Positions 12,328-26,700 of a stretch of 64,000 nt of DNA are shown in pieces. The notes under the pieces are model-generated. The model searched no databases, was not told the DNA's origin, and was given only the letters and a program-made list of their open reading frames with translations. The position numbers and the translations under genes are program-made. How positions within the stretch are numbered: the first letter of the stretch is position 1; every line of letters begins with the position of its first letter. Source of the stretch: Struthidea cinerea (taxonomy: Eukaryota > Chordata > Aves > Passeriformes > Corcoracidae); contig VZTI01001654.1 in assembly GCA_013397865.1 (NCBI GenBank), positions 584,870 through 648,869 on the forward strand, given 5' to 3'.

Positions 12328-15300
12328 CACAGAAGTCACACCTGCAGCCCACCTGCTACCAAAACCTTGCTATGCTAACCCCATGGAATAAGTCTTGGAG
12401 ATGAAGGATGGATTAATGTTTTGTCTGTAAGGGGATATGAAAACAGTATTTGGAATCCTCTTTTGCTGTACCCATGAGACTGATCTGTAAACAATGTGGT
12501 AGTGTGGTTCATCTATGAAATCCCGACAGAAAGCACAAGCCTCAGAGGCAGAAAAATAAATGGTATTAGGAAGAAGCCTTTGTAAAGAAGTAAATAAAAT
12601 TCTAGAAACTTTTAAGTTGGACGAGGCATAGCAGACCAGTGTTACAGGGGCTCAGAGAAATGGAAATAGCTCACAATTTAACCAGGAGCAATTACTATGA
12701 GGAGTAATTATGCTGCAGAAGGAAAGAAGTGTGCCCAAACAGCTGGGAAGCAGCAGACACTTAAGTACGCCGCAGAAGAAACCCTTTGCCCCTGAAGGAG
12801 CCCAAGTGTTATGGTGACTTGAGAACAGGAACAATCATAATTCTAGTAAATGGTATCTTCCCCTGCAGTAGTGCTCTTTTGGCCTCTGACACAAGCCAAT
12901 ATAAATATCTTAAAGACTATTTCGTCTTGACTCCTTTCTTGAATGCCAAAGAGAAGGGAGAAAAAAGGACAACATAAAATGCTGTGTGACGTGTGCCCAT
13001 GCCTGCCACTTCAGCAGCTCCTAATGCTTGAAGAGGCTTCTGTAACACCATCCTCTGTGGTGGGGCAAGCAGGTGAGAGGGCTGAGAGAAGAGCTTGAGG
13101 AAGGAAGAAGCCTCTTGACTTTGGTTGTATAATCGAGGGAGCAGGGTGTAGCTGAAGTCTTAGTCTGGTGAGAAAACTAAGGATTCTGTGCCAAAAATGG
13201 CTACAGGATGAAACAGTATATTTTATTTCTTAAGCAGCTTTTATCTACATTTTTCCTTTGTTTTTCGAAGTATGTAGACAGTAGTGACTTTTATATCCCA
13301 TATGAAATCTACTTATCACAGCACCTCACTAACTCACAGAAAAGAAACACCTTAGACAGTTGGAGTTGTGGTCAGTTTGGGTAAAATATAGGGAGGATTC
13401 CTTTTTTAGGTGGGGTCTTTTTTTTTTTTTTTGAGGATAAGGTTTGTTTGTTTGTCTTTTAAGGTATTATTGTAAGGCAAAAGATGCTGTAAATCTGCCT
13501 TCTACTTTTCTGAATTCTTAGGCTAATAAATGTGTTACATTGTGCACTTTGGAAGACAAAATTTTCTATCCAGATTGGCAATGAGAACTCAATCATAATT
13601 TTTTTTTCATGGCCTTGAGAAAATATTTAGAGTTCTTTCTTTTCTGATTTTGTAGCTGTCTTACTATCTAAGTTGCAGCAAGTTCATTTGCAGGTGAGCT
13701 TTTTTTAAACTAAGATTTCCACTGAAGGTAACATCTCTTGCCTAAAAAACTGTGAAGTGAAAAAATGTCCGGTGTTGGAAAGTACTGGAACACCATATTT
13801 TTAGTACAGATCCCAAAGATTCAAGGTTTCGGGTTCCTGTAGGTCAGTTGGTCTTTTAGAACTCATGAGTTCTTTAGTTCAGATCAATTTCGATGGAGAA
13901 TGAACTGAGATAACCCAAAATGGGATGTATTTGTCTTATGACAGAAAATTAAAATTCTCATGAAGAGGTAACTGAATTTTCCCATAGCACAGGACTAAGT
14001 GTCAGTCCTTCTTGGAGAAAGATGAAAAATTGTTGCCACGAACAGTCAGTAGCAGAGAGGTGGCTAAAATTTCTGACTGTGTTTTATTTAGTTCTTTCAG
14101 GCTGTGTCTGTATCAGCAAGGAGCACACTGCTTGCCCTCTAGGAATGGATTTCCGGAGTGAAGCAGTGGTTGCTGAGGTTTGAAGGCCCATGCTGTGCTC
14201 ATTTCAGGGTGCTTTGCTTCAGTGTGAGTTTGTGGACTGGGACCATGGTGGTGTACACCGGGACTCCCAAGCTCCCTGTCAGTTGTTTTTGCTTATGATG
14301 GCATGAGCACCCAGTGCACTCAGGTGCATTTGTTGTGTGTTGACTGGCCAAGCTCTGCACATCTATGGTATTAGTTAATATCTTGGGGTATGTAAATGAT
14401 TACAGCCCTGGAAATAACATGGTACATAAAGTAGAACCTTCAAGGGGAATGTGAAGAGTTACAGATTGAAACTATGAGACCAATCCACAAACTCTGTGGG
14501 TTGAAGAGTCTGGCAAAGCAGCTTCATGAAGGCAAAGGCAAATGGGATGGTTTCCCTTGGGGTAAAGCCCTGCCACAGTGCCTTTGGACCGTGCCAGTAG
14601 GGCAGGCAACCTGCTTGGAAAGGAAAGCCCCTTCCTCAGTATTACAATAGTTTGACCACCTAAGGCACCATGCAACAAATATTATTTTGGGATTGGTATT
14701 CAAGGACCAGGTTCAGAGCAGTGAAAAATCTTTAACCCTCATTAAGCAGTAAGAACCCCTTCATTCTGTAGATAACTCTCTCTCTGACATTTCAGACATC
14801 CACAACTGGTTTAAATGTCATTGTGTTCAGCAAAGTCTCCTGCTAATTGCTAGTCTTAAATATCCATATTGTACTGCTTCCAACACTGTGTAAAATTATT
14901 CGATCGATATTTTGTGGTGGTGGCTTCTTTAGAGGCAGAACCATTGATTTTACTAGTTTAAATCAAAGATAGAGGACTGTCATAATTCAACAACAGTAAT
15001 TACTTCATAGTAATTAGATTTAGGTGTATAGTAATAAGCACTCATGGTAGAATACAAAAATGATAACTGGAGGCTTTTATAATTAAAATTGCTAATGGTG
15101 AGTCATAAACAGCTGCTGAAAGGGAGGAAATGAAAGATGCATCTGTGGGGCATTTCAGCAGCCAGATCTGTTTCTGCTTAGACAGGAAGCAGCCAGGTTA
15201 TTGGAACAAAGTTTGTTTCAGAGGAATAAATAGCTGAGAGGGAGCTGGTACCTGTCCATCCTTCAGTGAAGCGTATGTCTCTCTGATGAAGCTGCCTAAA

Positions 15301-18300
15301 CTCTCAGATGAAGTTCTCATCCATGTAAGAAAAAAGGATGCATCTGTAATGCCAAAATTATTTATCCCTGGTGCAGATAAAAGATCAGGAGTTGTCTGTG
15401 GAGAGAGGAATCTTTACCTACCCTTCATCTTCCTCTGCCTTTGAATTTCTTGAGTGTCAGGAGTTTGTAGCTGAGTGCTGTCACACGCACTGTCAGTGCA
15501 CTGGCATTTGCCTTTCCTCTAGGTGTATGCTCTTTGCTGGGAACACCACACTCCTAAACCTTCTGAAGAGTATTGCAAGGAAAACGTACCCTAAGGGTTA
15601 TTTTGCTCAGTCTCTGTAACACTGAAAAACACATATATGTGGAATAAAGAAGAAAATTTCTTCCACTTCAGGGAGAGGTTCTTGAGATCCAGTGAATTTA
15701 CTACTAACAGTTTAAAAACTGTAATTTTTGCCTTGTACTTAAAGTTGTGAACAGCACAGAATTAATTTAAATATGACAGATTTTTTCTTTTCTTGCTGAA
15801 GTCTCTGCTGTTTCAAGCTCTATATAAATTCCCATAGAGAATGAGTATGAAATTATTTCATTCAGTTGTGACAGCATTTTTATTGCAATTAGCAACATTC
15901 ATCAATCCATAACGGAAAGGCTTACAGCAGGTTAAAGGCAAGAAATTACCAGACATAGCTATTACATATTTTGGGGTTTGGTTTTGTTCTAGCTGTATGG
16001 ATGATGAGATTTGCATTAAGTCTGAATTGTATCACCAGTTTTATACCAGTGTAATTTTCTGAGTTACTAAGGGCACTGTAATTTTGCTCGTAGCCCAGAA
16101 TACTCATTCTAATCTCTCTTTCCTTGAGATGAAAATCTGAAAGTATAGCTTCTCACACAGACAGTGTTTCTATGTGTTAAAAAGCCTGTTCTTATAGTTT
16201 TTGTCCTCCTTTACATCTCTTGGATGTTGATCACAAAGCAATTAAAATTTCTTGCCATGCAAGCAAAGGTTTGACTCAGAATGACATCAGTTCCTGTCAC
16301 CACACAGCTCTTCTCCATTTTCAATAGGTTCTGAGACATTTTGGCTGGGAATTTACAAAGTTGAAAGCTGTGGAAGGCACAAATTTCTCTTATGTGCCAG
16401 TATCTGGACCAGTCTTCAGAGGAGCCTCAGCTCATCCAAGTGTAACTGGTTCATTTTCTAGAACTGACAACTGACAACATCTTGTCATCCATTTTCTTTC
16501 CTCTCCCTGCCTTATTAATGTACATCTATTTGTATTATTAATGTAATACTTTCTGGAATAAAGGAAATATAATCTCCCTTTCCCAAAGCTGCAAATGTCT
16601 TACCACTCCTACATCACCCATTTATGTATATTTCCTAAATATGGGTGACTAAAATTACTGTATTTGGTCAATAATCAGCTCTATTCCTAGCAAAGAACTT
16701 GCCAAATGTTGGTACAAGGAAGACATTTAAATATCTGAGAGATCATTACATCTATTTTTAAGGATCCATCCCTGTTCTTACTGTTTGTTTCAGCCTGGTG
16801 TTATTATGGTTGACTCACAGGTACTGTGTACATGCGTGGACTGTTGTTTCTGACTGTCCCTGCCTTGTAGTCAGCATGTAGCCTCTGACAGCTGCATAGT
16901 TCTGTGTATTCTTTTACCCATTTACAGCTAATTTACAGCCTCAGAGCTTGTCCATAGAAATATTCAATGCTACAGCAAAGGTCAATACTAGAATGAAAGT
17001 TTCACAGATATTATTTCTTTTTTAATGTGGTCAGTTTTATTTTGACTAAAGCTTTCTGAAGACCTTTTTTTTTTTTTAATTTAGACTACTGCTGTGGCTG
17101 TCTCAGCAACATATAAGTGATCATAATAGGTACAAACAGGAGGAGTTTATTTTCTCATGAATGTAGGAGAAATGTGCCCTGAAAGCAGAACATCCAAGGA
17201 TTCTCTGCTACTTAATGGAAAACAACATCTGAAAAACTTGGTTGAGTAAAATAAACAATTAACTGACCAAATTAACTTTCTCAGGCTTGATACTTAGTAA
17301 TATTCCACTGTATGCATGAAGGCTTTAAGGCTGTAGAAATGTTTCTGGGAATAAAATTTGGTCCTTTGGGTCATGCTGCCTGTAACACAGGTTATGATAA
17401 ATGCATGCAAGTTACTGAAGTGTCTAAATGGTTTGCTTCTAGCAGTCTCTACACAGACTTGGATTTTAAAACTGGTACATTTTTGTCAGTATGTAATGCC
17501 ATTCTATAGCCTGATGCTCTCTAAAAGCTTCAGATCAGTCAATAGTTGATGCTGAATCTTTTTACAAGAAGAATGCATTGACAACACTTCCAATAACAAA
17601 GTGTTATGTCAAAGTTAATTGGGATGCTGCACATTGAGATGTCATTCTTTCCTTGCAGTAACACTTCACAAAGAACACAGTGCTGCATTAGAGCAGCTTA
17701 ATAACACTGAGTCAGGTCCAAAGTGCCAATGGTGCTCTCTTATGGCTTATTAAATTTCTTTTTCCTGAGGGCTACTGCAATGATACTCTTCATTTTCCTC
17801 TAGTAAGACCATACTGATTTTGGGACACTTCCAATTCTTCTCCTTTGCTCTAATCCCTGATTTTGAAGACTTTGTCATGCTACTGTTTCATTATTTTTGT
17901 ATTTTTCAGTAATTTTGATATTTATTTAGTAAATATTTCTGTAGGTCTCTTGAAATCCATTGGAAGATGGAAAACAGTATCACTTTAATAAATGGTCATT
18001 GGTATTCTTATTATAGAATGAAATATATAATAATACAACATATAACAGTCTATATAATACAATCCTCTATAATAACATGTAATATTCTGAATTATTTTAT
18101 ATTCAGTGAAGAAAATGTTTATAGTATATAATATCACAGTAAATACCTTAGTAGAACTGGGTGAGTCAAGTCAATTTCTGAATTACTCTGTAAATATGTA
18201 GGGAAAATAAAGAGAGGAATGGGGCAACACTGCTTTAATTTCACTGCCCAAGTATGGTGCTTGTTTCAGGAATCCCACAGGAAAGTTTGTGTCATAATTG

Positions 18301-21300
18301 CTTGTGCTGTTCTTGTAAAGTCTGCCCTGAAGGGGTTTGTGCTGCAGACAAATATCCATGGTGCTGGCAAAGTCTCAACAGCCAAATGTATTAATCCTTT
18401 CCAAATGCATGCTCTGGAGTAACTGCTGAAAAGATTTTTTGGGGTCAAGTTGTTTGCATTCATGGTGTTTTGGTTGTGTGATCTATCTCTGAGCCAGAAT
18501 CTCTTTGGTATTCAGTCATCAGGTATTGACCAGGTGGTGCATGGGTCCTTCATCTGGGACAGGGACTCATTCTTCAAGTCAGCTCATTTTCTGATTCCTT
18601 TCAGGAAAGGGTCACTATTCTGTAGAAATATTTTAGCTTTAAGAAATTGTAAATCAAATGCTTTTTTTCTAGTGCAACAGATCTTTTTTTAGTAACAGTA
18701 AAAAACCAGTATTTATGTCTCACTGTGAAACAAATTACTGATATGCATCCACTTGCTCTATTTTGCCTGTAATTTTGAATCTTGAAAAATGGATAAACTG
18801 CCATTAGAAACTATTTGTTAAACCTTCATCCAAAAAACCTCTCAACCCAACAGTAGAACATAAAATATTCCCAAACACCCCAACCCCCTCTACACTTCTG
18901 TGAAAAGAAAGCATAGGGTGCCATGTAAATGAAAAAATGTGGTAGAAGAAAAAGCAGAGCATTAGCAATGCTCATGGTTGTCATTTCATATAAAAATATA
19001 TTTTCTTTTTACTAGAGAGAATCAGAATTTTATGTTCTTCAGTCTTTTACTGGAAAACTTAAATATATTTCTTGAGGATAGATATATTTCTTTGTCAAAA
19101 GAAAAAATGTCAGTGAGAAACAATGAAAATTAAATATGGATGTTTCATCAGTTTTTTGCTAGTTTGCAGTACATACAGGTTGTAAAGAACTACAATAGTT
19201 TTAATATACTGTGCTACCAGTAAAAATTATTCATATTAATTTCTTCTCAAAACATCTCACAGAATTCAGAATCCCAAATTCCCCAATAAGAAAAAACTTC
19301 AACATCTTAAGATTGCATATTAAATAGAAAGCCCATTTTTCAAACGTAATACTGCTCAATTGTTCCTCAGACCATGCTTATTTCTTCTGTATTTAAAATT
19401 GTATCCTAGCACCAGCGATCTTACAATTTGCTTTCATCCAAAAATCCCCCCAGCCTGTGTCAAAGACCATTCAGATGCAAGACATGGTCCTAAGCTAAAC
19501 TAAAAGGGTAATGTAATGAGATCTTCTGCTAGGAGCTTGTTGTTTGTTTGTTTGCCATTCAAGTACAAACATAAAGGAAACAGGAGCAAAAGTTCCTTTA
19601 TATGTGTTTTAATTATAATCCTAGCTCAGTTCTGTGACAAGTTTGCTTTTTATAAATGAAAAGCTAATGACCCCTATAATGAACAAATTAAACAGTTTTA
19701 CTCACTTTGCACATGTTTCCTTACAAAATCAGTGAGCAATGGAGAAGCCTGTTTTGTCATGGAATGCCTTGTTGAGACAGATGTTTATCAGTGTCCCAAA
19801 TGTAATATTTGCTGTCAAAGCTTCAGCACAAAACGTGTGTGTACTTGGCTATCAGTGGAAGATGTTGAAACTAAGCAGCCCCTTAATTAATGTTCTGTCA
19901 CATCTCAGGCAATGTTTATCTGGAACTAAGTTATTGCTATGCAGGGTACAAAGATGTTACAGTAAATTTTTTTTAGGAAAACTGAGAATGTCACATTCTC
20001 ACAGGGGAGGTGAGTGCCCCACAGACCACCACTCTCCCTTAGAAGCCAGTGGCTGTGGTAGTGGTTTGACAGATGTCCTTGTCTATTGCTGACATTCCCT
20101 TTGTTTAGCAAACACTTTGGTAAGAGTTGAGAGATTTCACTCTGATGCTGGTGTAAAAACAGGTGGATGTTACTAACTCCTATTGTTACTGTTATTTCAA
20201 TCTTTTCACCTAATTTCTTTTTTTCTCAAGGTTTGCATCATTTGGATCAGCAGCAGGAAAAGGAGGGTAAAGTGAAATCTTACACATAGATCCATCAATG
20301 TCTGTTTAGACTTCAAAAGTTGAGGGGTTGATCCTATAGTCTCAACTTGGACCTTTAGCATACAAAAAGTATACAGTTACATTGCCCGATGTGGGCACTT
20401 TATATTGCTGTGAAAGTGGTTTTCTCAATGTTTCATATTAGTTATTCAGTTATAAGTTTAGGATACCTGATTTTAGCACTTGGCTTTGGTCAGGTCAGTC
20501 TAAATTTTCTGATGCAAAGCAGTTTCAGTAGGATCTGGAGAGAAAACTTAACTTTAGCCGGAAAACCTTACTGATGATTTTTGCCCTACATACCTAACTT
20601 CAGGAAAGACCAATTTGGCTGAAATGATCTTTGCTTTTTATCTTCTTTTTATAAAACACATATTGATCTCAAAGTGTCACATAATATAAACTATGGTAGC
20701 AGGGTTTTCTTGAGGTCTTCAAGTCTACAAAGCCCAGGTAGGTATACAATAATGTATAAAAAATTATCTTTTCTGGTTTCTTTGTGGCATCCAGAATGCA
20801 ATAATAAACATTGGTTTGTTCCTTTTTGCTTTAGATTATCTTGATTAGTTTTTATGTTTATTTGTAATAGGTCCGTGTTTTTGTAAGATAGGGTATGAGC
20901 ATTTTTAGGGCAGAATAAACTCCCTTGTGTTTAGTTACCACATCCTGTAGCAAAAATCTAATATCAGCGTTATCCTAAGAGAGGGATTTTTAAGAAACAA
21001 AACAAAATAACGTGGTTCTGATCATCAGGAAAGTACCATAAACTTCTTGCAAGACTTTAAATTTTAGTTATTTTAAGCTTATTTGTACACACAGGAGATC
21101 TTTCTGCATTCTTTTGTGTATACCAGCTAATGTGTGAACTCCATTTGTTTAAATGCCTTTAAGCTAATTTATGTGGTCAAATACTGATTTTTACCCTCAG
21201 TAAATGAAAGCTTGAGTAAAATGCTTCTGACTTGTGTTGTGCAGTGGGCGAGGGGAGGCAACCCACTGGTTATTTCTAAATCCAAGATACATGAGCAGTC

Positions 21301-21822
21301 CGAAAAGAAAATAGGACATGCATAATGAATTATGGCAACTACAATGGCAAAAGTAAGAAGCTGGGCATCTAGGATGTTCTGTTTTCCTCTTGTGCAGCTC
21401 TTTAAATTGCAAAGAAGTTGGGAAGTGATTGATCAAAATCAGAATTAATTGAATTCTGAGATTTAATCCCCAAGACATTGTGATAATGCATTTGTATAGA
21501 AAGCCTATCCATTTTTATTGACTGGGGACTGTAGGATGTAAGGAAATACTTTGTCTTAGAGACAAATTGAAATTTAATGTCTTGCTCACAAAATTTAAAA
21601 ATACTCTGAAAAACATTATACAGCAAGCAGGACTTGAATCTGGCCTGCAAATGTGAAAAACCAGAATTTCAATTCTGCTTTAAATGCATATCAAAGCACA
21701 GCAATAGAAAGCAATCACTGCTGACTCTGCCTCGTTTGATACACTCAAATGTTACAGAAGGGAACAGCAGTAGAAAAGGAGCAAATTTGTCTGTGCCCTG
21801 AGCAGCTGCGGGTGTAAGATAC
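12328..21822. other. Non-coding, presumed intron
   Basis: No exon, RNA gene or interspersed repeat was recognised here. It holds T-runs (for example 13418-13432 and near 17066-17077) and an AT-rich low-complexity patch at about 18015-18135 built of irregular TATAATA-like units. Open frames such as 19739-20092 have no recognisable domain and look like chance. Confidence 0.5.
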
Positions 21823-22390
21823 TGTGCTGGTTTTGGCTGTGGTAGAGCTAATTGCCCACACAGCACAGGACTGTGTCTGGGATTTGTGCTGGAAACAGAG
21901 CTGGTGACACAGGGATGTAGTTATTGCTGGGCAGTGCTTACACTTTCCTGCTCCTCACCCCCCCCACCAGTGAGGAGGTAAGGGGTGCACGAGGAGTTGG
22001 GAGCGGACACAGCCCGGACAGCTGACCCCAACTGACCACAGGGGTATGCCACAACATATGGCATCATGAATGAAATGAAGTCATGGTCAGCTGGAGGAAG
22101 GAGAAGGGAGGGGATAACATTTGGAGTGATGGCTTTTGTCTTCCCAAGTAACTGTGTGCTGGAGCCCTGCTTTCCTGGGGATGGCTGAACACCTGCCTGC
22201 CCATGGTGAATGAATTCCTTACTTTGCTTTGCTTGTGCATGTGTTTTTTTCTTTCCCCATTAAACTGCCTTTATCTCAGCCCAGAAGTTTTTTCACTTTT
22301 TCTCTTCTGGTTCTCTCCCCCATCCCGCTGTGGGGGCAATGAGTGAGTGGCTGTGTGGGGCTGAGCTGCCAGCTGGAGTTAACCATGACA
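21823..22390 (+). mobile_element. Complete ERV LTR (ERVL-like), sense, probable solo LTR
   Basis: This 568-base LTR opens TGTGCTGGTTTTGGCTG and closes GGAGTTAACCATGACA, the characteristic ends of a very common avian, songbird-rich LTR family. Internal family blocks include the ACAGCTGACCCCAACTGACC segment, the TTAAACTGCCTTTATCTCAG polyadenylation and R region, and a CTCTCCCCCATCCC stretch before the 3' end. It is flanked by GATAC (21818-21822) and GGTAC (22391-22395), a 5-base target duplication with one mismatch. A 5-base duplication fits ERVL-type integration. No internal retroviral genes are attached. Confidence 0.85.
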
Positions 22391-23268
22391 GGTACTGTCA
22401 ACACTGGCTGCAGGTGCAGTACACATCTTCCACTGATACAGAAGAATCAGCTCAGCAAAGCTTTTCAGGCAGGAAGCCCTGCATTTTTCTCACCATTAAA
22501 TAATTCAGGGAACTTAAGAATTTCTGGTAAATTTCCAGCACTTCTGACTGGGTCTCAGTCTGTGACTGAGTCTGATGTGGTTCTGTTGTGCCAGTACCTA
22601 CTGCTCTGCAACAGAAGAATCCTGTTTAGTGATCACCAACATTGTTTACCAAGTACTCTGGAAACACAACACTCCATCCAACCTATAGCAAAAAATTGCA
22701 ATGAACAAGGGAAAAATGTATTTGGAAATTATTTGTTGATGGCAAAAGGTCAAAATTAATTAAAAGGGCTACTCAAATGTCACAATCCCTGCTAGCAGAA
22801 CACCCGTAAGCATATTAATATGTGTTAAAGCCTGGAAAGTAACAGTTAAATGACACAATGTCTTGTCTTATCTAGATTTTGCCACTTAAATAACATCAGC
22901 AGATGGGTTTATTAAAATCAGATCTGTAAGATGCAGATAAGTAGGGATTTAGAATTATTCACATTTTAAAAGAATGTTGTAAAATCTTCCTGTTGCTGGG
23001 GCAATTTCACTTCTCTGAAGGTGAAATATCACTGTTTCTGTCATGGGTTGCAAAGTGTAGTAGTCAGTAGAGCTCTGTGCTTTCAGGTCTCGCCAGGAGT
23101 AAGGCTGAGCACGTATTCCCACCAGGCACATGTGAAAACACACCCTACACCACAGACATTCTTGTGCCAGTCACACAGATTGACACAGGCAGAGCACACA
23201 GCACTCACAAGCACCACCAGTGGCCTTTTCCAGGATGACAGTCTCTTACTGGGAAATTGTTGATTTTT
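22391..23268. other. Unassigned spacer between two LTRs
   Basis: The only long open frame (22343-22759, plus strand) begins inside the LTR 3' end and runs into flanking DNA without any recognisable domain. The remainder shows no gene or repeat that I recognise. Confidence 0.45.
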
Positions 23269-23774
23269 TGACGGGATACCCTTCCTTCTCGGACCAGGGT
23301 AGAAGAGAGCAGAGGAGGCTGCTGTTCTGCAAAGTTCTTTATTTCATAGTCTCATAGTTTCTCGAAGGCAGAGTTCGAAGGGGGTTACATGATAAAGCCA
23401 AGCCGCAACAGCAGCAGTAGCAAAACAGCAGGCAGCATACAACATCTTCTTCTAATTTCTCATAATTCCTTATTATTCTTATATTTTTTCTCACAGAAGT
23501 GTGGATTATATTTGTTAATTAACTAATGAAATTAATACATGATTCTAGTTTTTCTTTTCTTAACCTATCTTCATCTAATTCTAACAGCCGTAAGCATTAC
23601 ACAGGTATTACACAGATTTGCGTATACAATTTCTATCAGCTCTTATTGTTTATGTGAACATTATATCTAAAAAATGTGAACAATATCTTTCTATCTATAT
23701 TTTGTCTAAAATAAAGAATTCCGTGAAAAGGCAACACCGCTGCAGAAAGAACCATGCTCAAGGTCTCTGCTGCA
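23269..23774 (-). mobile_element. Probable ERV LTR, antisense
   Basis: This segment begins TG and ends CA. Read on the minus strand it carries an AATAAA signal followed by a GAACTTTGCAGAACAGCAGC stretch (plus-strand 23310-23350), matching an LTR R/U5 layout. The body is distinctly AT-rich U3-like sequence. Possible target duplications are GATTTTT (23262-23268) and GCTTTTT (23775-23781), but they are T-rich and seven bases long, so they could be coincidental. I infer an LTR from structure and general resemblance to songbird ERV LTRs; family and exact ends are uncertain. Confidence 0.55.
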
Positions 23775-26700
23775 GCTTTTTAATGTTTAAGGCACTTAGC
23801 ATGTATTTCTACTGAAAGCTAAAAATCTACGTTTCTATTTTGCTTTGGTATGACTTCATGTATCTCAGCTTGTCCAAAGGTTTTAATTCAACTCCTGTGC
23901 TTTGGCTTTCATCTGGGCCTAAGTCCAGAGAAGCCTTCATTCCAACAGGAAATAATACACATGTATATGTACATACACAGTGTGGATCCCTTTGGAAGCC
24001 AGACTTAGACTTGAGTGGTCCATCAAGTTGTATCTCCTGTGATGTAGCTCTGGGAGAAGCCAGGGGAGAAACAGTTCAGTTCTCCCTTGTCCCATTGCTC
24101 CACTGGGCTCTTTTGCATCCATATGTGTGGAGATGACTCTGGCCACAGAATTTCATGGCTTCCTTATTAGTTCAGTGAACTTGTAAGAAAAGGTTTGGGT
24201 TTTCTACTGAATATTAGTTCAAGTCTAGATAAATACAGCTTGAATTGTGCTTCAAATGTGGGCCATCAGTGATGTTTCAGCCCCAGGATCACTTTAAAAG
24301 GGTGTCACTTTGTATTGACTACATTCAGAATGGCTGGGCATAGAGGGTATGCCAGGATCATCCAGCATGCCAGGGGGATTGATGTAAAATCATTGGTACA
24401 TGGCTGGAATATGGATGAATCTTACAGCTATATAAGGCACAAGAACAGAAAAGGTCTTTTGGCATGGCAGCATAGTGCAGGCTTATTTCTATTCTACAGG
24501 AACAGTTAGCACCTGCTCTCCTGACCATTAATGTAAAACAGATGCTGTCTACCAGCTGCACACAGCTGCCTGCATTTTGAAATTAAATGTTCCTTTTACT
24601 CAATGGACCAGAACCTCATAAATTGCCCTTTCTCTGTATGTCAGATCTCACAGAAGGTCGAATATCAAAGTGACAACATGAACAGACAGTGCATGAGGAG
24701 CTAGTTTGGGCTTGGGTTTTTTTTGTTTGTTTGTGGGTTTTATTTTGTAAGGGTTTTTTTGTTTGTTTTTTTGGGTGTTTTGTGGGGAGGGGTTATCCTC
24801 TTTTAAGCACTCAGAAGTCTACTATGATGACAATTTTTTTCAAGAGGGGAATATTTATCTTTAATCTTCAAGGTAATCTATGAGTTTGAGCACATTAAGC
24901 ATGCCTGAAAGTAGTAAAGAAAAAAAATCAGAAGCAATTTTCCTAAATTGAGGAAATACTGTGTGTACTTGCAGTGTCTGTCATCCCAGGCTTCACTTCT
25001 TGTGATGTGGGATGTAAGCATGGTTTGCTGAAGATCAGCTCACATGTGTTCTGTGTCTACCAGAGGCGTCTCAAGCTGTTATCTTATTTATAAACTGAGA
25101 ATTCTGAAGTTCATTTAAATGTGTACAAAATGACTGGTTTAAAGAGCTTGTGGTGCTGTTCTCCCAAAAACATTCTCCTTGTGCTTTGGTCTTTGAGAAC
25201 GTCTTCCAATTGTTAGGAAATAGTTGACTTGTTTTGTGCATCACTATCTGCCTGGTTTTGACAAATAACAGAAGAATTCCCTGCTGAGAGATTTTTCTCC
25301 CTCACTGCTTTCCCTTTATGTATTTTCATGTGTTTTTCTCTTCAAGGTACTCTTCTAACACATAATTTAATCTTGATTGCTAGATTTTGTTTTCCAGTCT
25401 TCCATAAAAATTGAAAAGCATGCAAATTAACTTCTCTTTTCTTGTGTACTTTGATTCTGTTGCAGATTATTAGCTACTACTTTGTCTTTCTCTTGGTGCA
25501 AAGATAATGCAGCCATTCGTAATTCAAAAGCCAGACTTGAGCTTGAATCACATTCTGCCTCCTGCTATAATTCTATTTCATTCCATTAAGTGAACAGTCA
25601 AGTAGAAAGTTTAGAATTAATAGTGCAACTGCTATTCTGAAATTAGGATATACCCCAGAGTTTTATACTTTTCTTTGATTCATGTGTGTATGTCCTCCAA
25701 ATGGAGGGCTTAGATGTTCAGATCAAAGTCAGAATATGCAGTACTTCATCATACATTTTCCATGTCAGGTGGAAACCAAGTTTCAGGGGTCAGCGACTGG
25801 CAAATTAGACATCTTGACTGCAAAAACTGCAACTATAAAATCAGCAACTACTTCAATCAAATATAGATCAAGAATATTTCTGATGCTCTTTAAGTAAAAC
25901 AATAGAGCCCAGGGGCATTTATTGGCTAAACTGTGTTTTGGAAAAAATACATTTTCACCACGGGGAACAAATAGTTGAGTGACATGTGTCATTCAAAAGC
26001 CGTTCTGAATTGAGTGCTTATAGGAGAGGAAATGAAATATTGTGGAAAAAGGAAGAATGAACCCTGATAAAACATGTGATAAAATCTGAAAGAAATTTAT
26101 TTTTCCCAGTCATTGTTTTTATTTATTTATAAGTTCCTGCAGTTGAGGAACTGTGGAAAATTCACTCACATCTGAAGCATGTCACTTAATGTGTGACTAT
26201 CATGAAGAGCTCAAATAAATTAATTAAAAGCTTCAAAAAAAGGAAGAAAATTTTTCTTTGTTGTTAAAATCACAATGTTTTGATTCAAATATAATGGCAC
26301 AGAAGCACAAGAGTGTCTCTGGTTTTATCAATATTGTCAACATTCCCTACAGCCCAAATCCTACTGTATCCTCTGTGGGATTAACAGAGAAAAAATACGG
26401 TTAATGAACGAATAAAATGAACCCCGGAATTTTTTCTTACTAAATTTTATTCCAATAGTTAAATTCTTTGAGCTATTCAAACAGCTTGGTTCTGAGACAG
26501 AAAAAGTGTGAGTAAAGAGTGAATGTGGCACCATCAACTATCCCTTCCCAAATGTGAAAATGGGATCTTGCAACCATTTATACTGCAGGAAAGCTCAGCT
26601 AATTGATTCCTCACAATCAAAATACCTACTTTTGTCTTTGGTGGCCTGAAAATATTAGGCATTTGTGTTTAAATGGGTGATTAAATCACTTGAATATTTT

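Noticed and set aside
22343..22759. 138-codon plus-strand open frame
   Set aside because: It begins in the LTR 3' end and crosses the target duplication into unrelated flank, so it is not an ancestral gene.
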